Source of the DNA: CAZWZG01 sp964638245
GTDB taxonomy: Bacteria > Pseudomonadota > Alphaproteobacteria > Rhodobacterales > Rhodobacteraceae
Reading direction: 5' to 3'
NCBI GenBank assembly: GCA_964638245.1
Contig: CAZWZG010000048.1
Span: 1 to 18,349 of the forward strand
Length of the DNA: 18,349 nucleotides
Every line of letters starts with the position of its first letter. Position 1 is the first letter of the stretch. Below, piece after piece: positions 1 to 7,961 of the stretch. The notes under the pieces were generated by a model that saw only the letters and a program-made list of their open reading frames with translations, did not search any database and was not told the origin of the DNA. The position numbers were made by a program, and so were the translations under genes.

Positions 1-692
<692 letters not shown>

Positions 693-1253
693 TTATCCGA
701 CCTCTTTCATTACATTTTGGAGCGATGCGAGACGCGCACGGATCGATGTGTCGATCATGGTGGAACCCACCTTGACGACCATGCCTCCGATCAGGGACGC
801 ATCAACGCTGGCGTTGATCTTGACCTCTTGGCCAACCTTGGCCTTGAGCGTTTCTGCAAGGGCCGCGCTTTGCGCATCCGACAGCGGCGATGCGGTCACG
901 ACGTCGGCCGTCACCTCACCCTTTGCCTGCGCAATCAGTTCGCGCAGGCGGACCACCATCTGCGGCAGCACGAACAGCCGCCGCTTGGATGCCATCAAGG
1001 CCAGCGCGTTTCGCAGCGCCGGCATCAGGCCCATCTTGTCTGCAATCGCCGTGATCGCGGCGCCCTGTTCGGCGCGGCTGTGGATCGGCGAAGCGATCAG
1101 GGCGCGCAAATCTGCGCTCTCGGCCAGCGCGGCGCCCAGGTCGTCAATGTTTGCTTCGAGCGCGTCACGAGCGCCCGCTTCCTCTGCGATGTCAAATATG
1201 GCCGAGGCGTAGCGCGCAGCGATACCCGCTGAGATCGATGTCGGTTCCGACAC
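693..1253 (-). CDS. atpH: ATP synthase F1 subunit delta
   Basis: Delta subunit (OSCP family), the peripheral-stalk link that ties the top of the alpha3beta3 head to the b subunits. The 186-residue product starting VSEPTSISAGIAARYASAIF has the usual family length, an N-terminal helical domain, and the conserved C-terminal run VGSTMIDTSIRARLASLQNV. I chose the GTG at 1253 because GGAAGG lies about 7 nt upstream and because this start gives the length and first residues usual in related bacteria. An in-frame ATG at 1283 would add 10 residues (MAGGEIGRVD) and cannot be excluded. It is the first gene of the visible atp operon and abuts atpA exactly. In many alphaproteobacteria the F1 genes run delta, alpha, gamma, beta, epsilon, separate from the Fo genes, which fits here. 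Confidence 0.95.
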   Translation of the reverse strand: MSEPTSISAGIAARYASAIFDIAEEAGARDALEANIDDLGAALAESADLRALIASPIHSRAEQGAAITAIADKMGLMPALRNALALMASKRRLFVLPQMVVRLRELIAQAKGEVTADVVTASPLSDAQSAALAETLKAKVGQEVKINASVDASLIGGMVVKVGSTMIDTSIRARLASLQNVMKEVG

Positions 1254-1351
1254 GTCCACCCTTCCGATTTCTCCGCCGGCCACCCTTTCGAAAAAACGGC
1301 AGCGTAGGCGTGTTTCCCATCAGCGACCCGAAGGCCGCCAAAGCCGCCGAC

Positions 1352-1380
1352 CCTCTAGCAGAGCCAATCTGACCCCGCAA
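1352..1380 (-). promoter_or_regulatory. candidate promoter of the atp operon
   Basis: In the 201-bp gap before atpH, the minus strand reads TTGCGG (1380-1375), a 17-nt spacer, then TGC-TAGAGG (hexamer 1357-1352), a weak -35/-10 pair with an extended -10. It lies about 100 nt upstream of the GTG start. The match to consensus is poor (3 of 6 in each box); spacing and position are its only strengths. Nothing else is evident in this gap. Confidence 0.22.
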
Positions 1381-1454
1381 CATGGTAACGCCAACGAGAG
1401 CCGCGGCGTTTCGTTCCTGACACTTAGCGCGCTGCGTCGCAGCACATTTTGGCA

Positions 1455-2204
1455 TCAAACGGGGCCTGCGGCCTTCCCGGGCTTGGGTGTGAGCACCTCA
1501 AGAGGGTTAAGGATTCGCACCGCTTCGCCCACGCCACGCCGCCGCGGCGGGTGCCGTTTCGATGCCCGGACGATCATAACGCCGCCCGCCATGATCGCCG
1601 GAATGGCCCGTCCGGTGCCTTCCCAAAAGCCGGCCGTCTTCATCCAGAACCGCCGCGTCGACGGCGGTTGATACAGGACCGAGACGTGATCTTCGGGCAC
1701 AAAGTCGTGGTGTTTCAATTGCGCCTCTAGCTGGCCCAGCGAGTAAGGGCGCCCGTAGCCGAACGGTGTCTTGTCGGACCGCGCCCAAAGACCGGTTCGG
1801 TTGGGCAGCACGAACAGTGCCTCGCCACCCGGGCCCAGAACGCGATAGGCCTCGTCCAAAAGGTCAGACGGGCGTTCGGACGTCTCAAGCCCGTGCAACA
1901 GCACCAGCCGGTCCGCATGCCCGGTCTCCAGCGGCCAAAGCGTTTCTTCGCAGAGGACCGACACATTGGGCATGCCCGCGGGCCAAGGCATAACGCCCTG
2001 TGGCGCGGGCATCAGCGCAACAACCCGCCGTGCGGTGGTAAGGTATGGGCGCAAAAGCGGCACGGCGAACCCGTAGCCGACAACCGTCTGGCGTACGGCC
2101 TCGGGCCAGAATCGCAGAACCTGGTCGCGAATGGCCGCTTGCGCCGCGCGTCCCAACGCGCTGCGGTAGTAGAAATTGCGCAGGGTACCCACGTCTAAAT
2201 GCAT
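1455..2204 (-). CDS. class I SAM-dependent methyltransferase-like protein
   Basis: 249-residue protein that looks like a class I methyltransferase fold. The clearest signs are the central VLLHGLETSE segment (residues 101-110) followed by LLDEAYRVLGPGGEALFVLPN (in two parts, 115-135), which matches the post-motif region after which methyltransferases read 'RVLKPGG'. The SAM-binding motif I region is unusual: residues 40-48 read TVVGYGFAV, with a GYG turn but without the usual preceding Asp. The C-terminus is basic (KRHPPRRR). The start MHLDVGTLRNFYYRSALG is the one I recall for related roseobacter proteins; no strong ribosome binding site is visible. It is divergent from gloB across 63 bp. The substrate cannot be told from the sequence. 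Confidence 0.8.
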   Translation of the reverse strand: MHLDVGTLRNFYYRSALGRAAQAAIRDQVLRFWPEAVRQTVVGYGFAVPLLRPYLTTARRVVALMPAPQGVMPWPAGMPNVSVLCEETLWPLETGHADRLVLLHGLETSERPSDLLDEAYRVLGPGGEALFVLPNRTGLWARSDKTPFGYGRPYSLGQLEAQLKHHDFVPEDHVSVLYQPPSTRRFWMKTAGFWEGTGRAIPAIMAGGVMIVRASKRHPPRRRGVGEAVRILNPLEVLTPKPGKAAGPV

Positions 2205-2267
2205 TGCGGGGCTCGGCTTGGTCAGTCACTCTTTGTTTATCATACGCATCCAGAAAGGGCATTGGCC

Positions 2268-3029
2268 ATGGCCTCGGAAATCCTCACGATCCCCTGCCGG
2301 ACCGACAATTATGCCTATCTTGTGCATACCGATGCCGGCACCGCGTTGATCGACGCGCCGGACGCCGCGCCAATCATCGACGCGCTTGAGGCGCGGGGAT
2401 GGGGTCTGGATACGATCCTGATCACCCATCACCACAATGACCACGTCGCCGGTATCGACGCGTTGCGCGAAAAATATGGCGCTTTTGTCATGGGTCCAAA
2501 GGCCGAGGCCGACAGGATGCCGGCGCTGGACCGCGCGCTTGAGGATGGCATGTATGGTCCTACCGTCGGCACGACCGCCCACGCGATTGCCGTACCCGGG
2601 CACACGCTGGGTCACCTGGCCTACCATTTTCCGGATCTGAACGCCGTTTTCACCGCCGACAGCCTGATGGCGCTTGGCTGTGGACGTCTGTTCGAAGGCA
2701 CGGCCGAAATGATGTGGGACAGCCTGTCGCGGCTTGCCGCGCTGCCGCCGGAAACGATTGTCTATTCAGGCCATGAATATACCGCCGCCAATGCCCGCTT
2801 TGCCCTGACCATTGAACCCGACAATGCCGATCTTATATCGCGGTCACAGGCGATCACGCAGGCGCGCGCCAATGGGGCGCCGACAGCGCAGGTTCCCCTG
2901 TCCCTTGAACTGGCAACCAACCCGTTTCTTCGCGCCAATCTGCCGTCCGTCAAAGCGGCGATTGGCATGCACGACGCCACCGACGCCGCCGCGTTTGCCG
3001 AGATCCGGAAACGCAAAGATTCATTCTGA
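2268..3029 (+). CDS. gloB: hydroxyacylglutathione hydrolase (glyoxalase II)
   Basis: Hydrolyses S-D-lactoylglutathione to D-lactate and glutathione, the second step of methylglyoxal detoxification, in the cytoplasm. The 253-residue product has the metallo-beta-lactamase metal site: H54, H56, D58 and H59 in THHHNDH, H112 in GHTLGH, D131 (here AD rather than the common GD), and H169 in SGHEYT. LGCGRLFEGT (137-146) and the C-terminal NPFLR (218-222) are typical of glyoxalase II. The ATG at 2268 is preceded by AGAAAGGG with 8 nt spacing; a longer in-frame start at 2199 would overlap the divergent gene and lacks a ribosome site. The stop is followed by a weak hairpin (about 3028-3063) without a U-run, so read-through into clpA is possible. 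Confidence 0.95.
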   Translation: MASEILTIPCRTDNYAYLVHTDAGTALIDAPDAAPIIDALEARGWGLDTILITHHHNDHVAGIDALREKYGAFVMGPKAEADRMPALDRALEDGMYGPTVGTTAHAIAVPGHTLGHLAYHFPDLNAVFTADSLMALGCGRLFEGTAEMMWDSLSRLAALPPETIVYSGHEYTAANARFALTIEPDNADLISRSQAITQARANGAPTAQVPLSLELATNPFLRANLPSVKAAIGMHDATDAAAFAEIRKRKDSF

Positions 3030-3173
3030 CAGGGTGCCCTCCGAGCGGGCAGAGCCGTCTGTCGCAGGGTCGATCACGTAGAAAAAACTTGAAGACTGCC
3101 GTCGATCGACCAAACTTTAACTGTACGAGGCAATGCTGATCCCGCGATTGGCGCAAATAAGAGGAGCACACGC

Positions 3174-5507
3174 GTGCCTTCATTCTCGACGACACTAGAG
3201 CAGGCCATTCACTCCGCGCTCGCGCTGGCGAATTCGCGCAGTCATGAGTTTGCGACGCTGGAACACCTGCTTCTCGCGCTCATTGATGAACCCGATGCAT
3301 CCCGGGTCATGAAGGCCTGTTCGGTCGACACAGAGGAACTGCGCACCACGCTGGTGGAGTTCATCGATGACGACCTGTCGAACCTTGTGACCGATGTCGA
3401 AGGGTCCGAAGCCGTTCCGACAGCCGCGTTTCAGCGCGTGATCCAGCGGGCAGCGATCCATGTTCAGTCTTCGGGCCGGACAGAGGTCACCGGCGCCAAT
3501 GTGCTGGTGGCAATCTTTGCCGAACGCGAATCCAACGCGGCGTATTTCCTGCAAGAACAGGACATGACCCGTTATGACGCGGTGAACTTTATTGCACATG
3601 GCGTGGCCAAGAACCCCGCCTATGGCGAGGCACGCCCCGTGCAAGGCGCAACGGAATCCGAGGAAACCGCCTCGGGCGCGGACACGCAGCAACAGGGCAA
3701 TGCCGATGCCAAGGAAACGGCGTTGGCCAAATACTGTGTCGATCTCAATGCCAAGTCCCGCGAAGGTGACATCGATCCCCTGATCGGGCGTGAGCCAGAG
3801 GTTGAACGCTGCATCCAGGTCCTGTGCCGCCGTCGCAAGAACAACCCCCTGCTGGTTGGTGACCCGGGCGTTGGCAAAACCGCCATTGCCGAAGGTCTGG
3901 CCCGCAAGATCGTCAATGGCGATACGCCAGAGGTGCTGTCGGAAACGACGATCTATTCTCTGGACATGGGCGCGCTGCTGGCCGGCACCCGGTACCGCGG
4001 CGATTTCGAAGAACGCCTGAAGGCCGTGGTCCAAGAGCTTGAAGACCACCCAGACGCGGTCCTGTTCATCGACGAAATCCACACTGTGATCGGCGCGGGC
4101 GCGACATCGGGTGGCGCGATGGACGCGTCAAACCTGCTGAAACCTGCGCTGCAGGGCGGCAAGCTGCGCACCATGGGGTCGACGACTTACAAGGAATTCC
4201 GTCAGCATTTCGAAAAGGATCGCGCGCTCAGCCGCCGGTTCCAGAAAATCGACGTGAACGAACCGTCGGTCGAAGACACCGTCAAGATCCTCAAGGGGCT
4301 CAAGCCCTATTTCGAGGATCACCACAGCGTCAAATACACCGGTGATGCGATCAAGACGGCAGTTGAGCTTTCGGCGCGCTATATCAACGACCGCAAGTTG
4401 CCGGACAAGGCGATTGACGTCATCGACGAGGCCGGCGCCGCCCAGCATCTGGTTGCGCAATCCAAGCGCCGCAAATCCATCGGCACCAAAGAGATCGAGG
4501 CCGTCGTTGCCAAGATCGCCCGGATCCCGCCCAAAAACGTGTCGAAAGACGACGCAGAGGTGCTCAAGGATCTGGAGGCCACGCTCAAGCGTGTTGTCTT
4601 TGGTCAGGATGACGCGATCGAGGCGCTCAGCTCGGCCATCAAACTCGCGCGGGCGGGCTTGCGGGAACCTGAAAAGCCCATCGGCAACTACCTGTTTGCC
4701 GGGCCGACAGGTGTGGGCAAGACCGAGGTCGCCAAACAGCTTTCGGAAACCCTGGGCGTCGAGCTTCTGCGTTTTGACATGTCGGAATACATGGAAAAGC
4801 ACGCGGTTTCGCGCCTGATCGGCGCGCCTCCGGGCTACGTCGGCTTTGACCAGGGCGGTCTTCTGACCGACGGCGTGGATCAGCACCCGCACTGTGTGCT
4901 TCTGCTCGACGAGATCGAGAAAGCGCATCCGGATGTCTTCAACATCCTGCTTCAAGTGATGGATCACGGCAGTCTGACAGACCACAACGGTCGCAAGGTC
5001 GACTTCCGCAATGTCGTGTTGATCATGACGTCGAATGCCGGGGCCGCCGATATGGCGAAAGAAGCCATCGGGTTTGGCCGCGACAAGCGCGAGGGCGAAG
5101 ATACAGCCGCGATTGAACGGATGTTCACACCGGAATTCCGCAACCGACTGGATGCTGTCATCAGCTTTGGTGCTTTGCCGAAGGAGGTCATCCTGCAGGT
5201 GGTCGAGAAGTTTGTCCTGCAACTGGAAGCCCAATTGATGGACCGCAACGTCTCGATCGAATTGACGCGCCCCGCCGCGGAGTGGCTCGCCGAGAAAGGC
5301 TACGACGATCGCATGGGCGCGCGCCCCTTGGGTCGGGTGATCCAGGAAGAGATCAAGAAGCCGCTGGCCGAAGAACTGCTCTTTGGCAAACTCGCCAAAG
5401 GCGGGCTGGTCAAAATCGGCGTCAAGGATGGCAAGCTGGACATACGCACCGAAGAGGTGACGCGGCGCCTATCGTCGAAGAAGCCACCGCTTCTTACTGC
5501 AGATTGA
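3174..5507 (+). CDS. clpA: ATP-dependent Clp protease ATP-binding subunit ClpA
   Basis: AAA+ unfoldase that feeds substrates into ClpP in the cytoplasm. The 777-residue product has a Clp N-domain (about 1-145), an acidic, Gln-rich linker (about 150-185), and two AAA+ modules: D1 with Walker A GDPGVGKT (229-236) and Walker B VLFIDE (296-301); D2 with Walker A GPTGVGKT (510-517) and Walker B VLLLDE (575-580). The ClpP-docking tripeptide IGF is at 632-634. No ClpB-type middle coiled coil is present, which separates it from ClpB. The start is GTG at 3174, with GAGGAG 7 nt upstream. clpS, often next to clpA, is not upstream here: gloB ends 144 bp before. That gap holds only weak -35-like (TTGAAG, 3089) and -10-like sequences. 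Confidence 0.97.
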   Translation: MPSFSTTLEQAIHSALALANSRSHEFATLEHLLLALIDEPDASRVMKACSVDTEELRTTLVEFIDDDLSNLVTDVEGSEAVPTAAFQRVIQRAAIHVQSSGRTEVTGANVLVAIFAERESNAAYFLQEQDMTRYDAVNFIAHGVAKNPAYGEARPVQGATESEETASGADTQQQGNADAKETALAKYCVDLNAKSREGDIDPLIGREPEVERCIQVLCRRRKNNPLLVGDPGVGKTAIAEGLARKIVNGDTPEVLSETTIYSLDMGALLAGTRYRGDFEERLKAVVQELEDHPDAVLFIDEIHTVIGAGATSGGAMDASNLLKPALQGGKLRTMGSTTYKEFRQHFEKDRALSRRFQKIDVNEPSVEDTVKILKGLKPYFEDHHSVKYTGDAIKTAVELSARYINDRKLPDKAIDVIDEAGAAQHLVAQSKRRKSIGTKEIEAVVAKIARIPPKNVSKDDAEVLKDLEATLKRVVFGQDDAIEALSSAIKLARAGLREPEKPIGNYLFAGPTGVGKTEVAKQLSETLGVELLRFDMSEYMEKHAVSRLIGAPPGYVGFDQGGLLTDGVDQHPHCVLLLDEIEKAHPDVFNILLQVMDHGSLTDHNGRKVDFRNVVLIMTSNAGAADMAKEAIGFGRDKREGEDTAAIERMFTPEFRNRLDAVISFGALPKEVILQVVEKFVLQLEAQLMDRNVSIELTRPAAEWLAEKGYDDRMGARPLGRVIQEEIKKPLAEELLFGKLAKGGLVKIGVKDGKLDIRTEEVTRRLSSKKPPLLTAD

Positions 5508-5519
5508 TAGGACGGCGGA

Positions 5520-5637
5520 GGCTCTGCCCCCGTCGCTTCGCTCCTCCCCCGGGATATTTAGCGCCAGATGAAGAGCCACGTTCGGCTTCAATTTCATCTG
5601 GCCTTAAATATCCCGGGGTTTGGGGCAGAGCCCCAAA
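5520..5637. repeat. long intergenic palindrome between convergent genes
   Basis: An imperfect inverted repeat fills most of the gap between clpA and the convergent OmpA-type gene. The outer arms GGCTCTGCCCC (5520-5530) and GGGGCAGAGCC (5622-5632) match perfectly. The inner arms (5547-5572 and 5593-5618, 26 bp each) match at 24 positions and contain CCCGGGATATTTA. A small AGCC/GGCT stem sits at the centre. The right end can also fold alone as TTTGGGGC-AGA-GCCCCAAA (5619-5637). It could act as a bidirectional terminator or be a REP-like intergenic element. A related single arm is at 10773-10810. Confidence 0.85.
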
Positions 5638-5663
5638 GAAAAAATCGCGTGCGGCGCAGCCGC
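5635..5663 (-). terminator. candidate Rho-independent terminator of the OmpA-type gene
   Basis: On the minus strand, GCGGC-TGC-GCCGC (5663-5651) begins 9 nt after the stop codon and is followed, after 6 nt, by TTTTTTCTTT. The U-run is somewhat far from the stem, so this is a moderate candidate. The neighbouring palindrome may do the job instead. Confidence 0.45.
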
Positions 5664-5672
5664 CCCTTTGGA

Positions 5673-7958
5673 TCAGCGTTCCGTGATCTTGAGCTCGATG
5701 CGCCGGTTGCGCGCGCGCGCCTCTGGCGTGTCTGCGGGATCGACGGGGCGGTATTCACCGAAGCCGGTCGCCGCGAGACGGCGTGCGGGGAAACCGAGGT
5801 TATCGGTCAGGAACCGAACAACCGACAAGGCGCGCGCCTGGCTGAGTTCCCAGTTGTCCGCGAAGGTACCACCGGAAATCGGCACGTTGTCGGTGTGGCC
5901 GTCTACGCGCACGATCCAGTCGACGCCCTCGGGAATATCTGCGGAAATGTCGCTCAGGATCGCGGCGACGCGTTCGATCTGAAGCTGTCCTTCGAGTGAC
6001 AGCGTGGCGGAGCCCGTCTGGAACAGAACCTCATTCGAGAATACGAAACGGTCGCCGACAATTTCGATCCCTTCGCGGTCGCCAAGGACACTGCGGAGCG
6101 CGGCAAAGAATTCCGAGCGCGCCTCTTCAAGTTCTTCGGCCTCGGTTCGAAGGCGCGCGGCCTCTTCGCGCAGGCGTTCGGCCTCGGCCGCTTCAAGCAC
6201 AGCGCGTTGGCGCTGTTCGTCCGCCGCCCGGGCCAAGGCCGCATTCAACTGCGTGCCAAGGGACTGGATACGGATCTGGTTCTCCGCATCCTCGGCGTCC
6301 GCAAGGTCCAGATTGGTCTGCAACTGGTTCAACTCGGCGCGCAGCGTTTCGATCTGACTGTTCAACAGCGCCACTTCGCGCAGGCTTTCCGCCGATTTGG
6401 CTTCTTCTTCAGCCAGCGCCGAATTGGCGGTCGCAAGAAGCGTATCCCGACGCTCGATCTCGCTGAGTTGCGTCGTCACGGTTTCTTCGGCGGCCACCTG
6501 CGCGGCGAGCGCTTCGGCCAGTCGATCCCGCAGGCTGGTGTCGGCCTCGGCCCCGCGCAGGCTTTCAACCTCGGCCAGCAATGCGTCCCGCTCTGCTGTC
6601 AGAAGGGCCAGTTGCTGGGTCTGTTCATCGCCGCTGGCAACCAGCGAGGCAAGCTCGCTTTCGGCAGCTTCCTGGCTCAGGATCGCCAGCGCCAATTGCA
6701 ATTCGATATCGTCTGCAGCGGCTTCAAGCTCGGCCAAAGCAGCTTCGGCTGACCCTTGCGCGTCTTCGGCCTGCTGACGCGCCAGAAGGGCAGCTGCCAG
6801 CCTTTGGTTCAGTTCTTCTTCCGCGGCATCGGCAGCCGCAAGAAGCGTCAGCGTTTCTTCGGCCTCGCGGCGGCGTTCTTCCAGCGCCAGGGTCATGGCC
6901 GACAGTTCAGCATCCGCATTTGCCAACTGCTCGCGGAGCGCCTCGGCGGCGGCGGCTTCGGCCAGACGTGCCGTTTCTTCCTCGGTCAGTGCGTTTTCGG
7001 CATTGGCCAGCCGTTGGCGCAAAGCCTCTGCAGCGGCCAGTTCTGCCAAACGGTCCGCCTCGCTGGCCTGAAGGGCAAGTGTTACTTCCTGCGCCGCCTC
7101 CAACTGCTGACGCAACGCTTCTGCGGCGGCCAGTTCGGCCAGACGCGCCGCCTCTTCTTCGCTTAGCGCTGCTTCCGCCTCGGCTAAGGCTGCTGTGATT
7201 TCGTCAATGCGCTCGAGACCAAGAATGCGCGCGCTTTCGGCGACCGAGAGCTGATCGCGCAAGGTGTCGGTTTCGCCTTGAAGCGCTGCAAGAGCCGCCA
7301 ACGCGTCCGATTCACGTGTCTCGGTCTCTTGAAGCTGGGCCAACGCATCGGCCAATGATGTATTGGTTTCGACCATCTGCGCGCGCAGGTTTTCGGTCAG
7401 CGCCTGTAGCGCATCCCGGCGCGCCGCGGCCAGTCGCGCAGCCTCGGTTTGCGCATCGATTTCATCGCGAGCCTGCGCAAGGGCAAGGTTCAGCGCCTCT
7501 TGCTCGGTCAACAGGGTCTCGCGCGCCGCCTCTGCTTCTTCCAGCGATACCGCCAGCGCCGCGCCCTCGCTCAAAGCCGCATCGCGCGCCGCAATCAGCG
7601 AGGCCACTTGTTCTTCGAAGGACGCAATCGCTGCCGTTTGCTGATCGATTTCCGCTGACAGGTTGGCGATCAGCGCGGCCTGGCGATCGGACTCGGCCTG
7701 CGTTGCGGCCAGATCATCTTCAAGCCGGGCCGAGGCCTGTTGGCTCAGGCCCAGCGCTTGACTGAGCGACAGGATCTCGGTGTTGAGCGCATCCAGTTCG
7801 TCTTCCTGCCCCGAGATCGTTTCGCGCAGTACGAATTGCACGATCATAAAGATCGTCAGCACGAACATCAGAACCAGAAGAAGCGCCGTCATCGCGTCCA
7901 CGAAACCGGGCCAGATTGACCCCGAAACGCGCTGCGTCGAGCGGCGGGTGAGCGCCAT
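5673..7958 (-). CDS. MotB/OmpA-type envelope protein with very long coiled coil
   Basis: 761-residue inner-membrane protein. A short cytoplasmic N-terminus leads into one membrane helix (about 16-43, WPGFVDAMTALLLVLMFVLT) that carries D21 where MotB, TolR and ExbD have their ion-carrying Asp. Residues about 50-625 are a charged Ala/Glu/Leu-rich coiled coil with few prolines. It contains three near-copies of RLAELAAAEALRQ at 272, 303 and 331. Residues about 635-761 are an OmpA/MotB peptidoglycan-binding domain, with GHTDN (687-691) and RNRRIEL (750-756). It starts 3 nt after the stop of the MotA/TolQ-type gene, so the two are co-translated and probably form one complex. MotB itself is about 250-350 residues and lacks such a rod. 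I see no flagellar genes nearby, and the function is unknown. Confidence 0.85.
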   Translation of the reverse strand: MALTRRSTQRVSGSIWPGFVDAMTALLLVLMFVLTIFMIVQFVLRETISGQEDELDALNTEILSLSQALGLSQQASARLEDDLAATQAESDRQAALIANLSAEIDQQTAAIASFEEQVASLIAARDAALSEGAALAVSLEEAEAARETLLTEQEALNLALAQARDEIDAQTEAARLAAARRDALQALTENLRAQMVETNTSLADALAQLQETETRESDALAALAALQGETDTLRDQLSVAESARILGLERIDEITAALAEAEAALSEEEAARLAELAAAEALRQQLEAAQEVTLALQASEADRLAELAAAEALRQRLANAENALTEEETARLAEAAAAEALREQLANADAELSAMTLALEERRREAEETLTLLAAADAAEEELNQRLAAALLARQQAEDAQGSAEAALAELEAAADDIELQLALAILSQEAAESELASLVASGDEQTQQLALLTAERDALLAEVESLRGAEADTSLRDRLAEALAAQVAAEETVTTQLSEIERRDTLLATANSALAEEEAKSAESLREVALLNSQIETLRAELNQLQTNLDLADAEDAENQIRIQSLGTQLNAALARAADEQRQRAVLEAAEAERLREEAARLRTEAEELEEARSEFFAALRSVLGDREGIEIVGDRFVFSNEVLFQTGSATLSLEGQLQIERVAAILSDISADIPEGVDWIVRVDGHTDNVPISGGTFADNWELSQARALSVVRFLTDNLGFPARRLAATGFGEYRPVDPADTPEARARNRRIELKITER

Positions 7959-7961
7959 GGC

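Noticed and set aside
1192..1458. 88-codon minus-strand frame between atpH and the methyltransferase
   Set aside because: It overlaps the atpH start, has no ribosome site and no recognisable protein features.
3088..3120. RpoH heat-shock promoter before clpA (CTTGAA ... CTTTAA)
   Set aside because: The distance between the two boxes is 21 nt, too long for the known consensus, and the downstream box is a poor match.
4128..5234. Long minus-strand open frame (368 codons) inside clpA
   Set aside because: It lies antisense to the strongly conserved ClpA D1-D2 frame, has no recognisable domain and is a by-product of high GC content.
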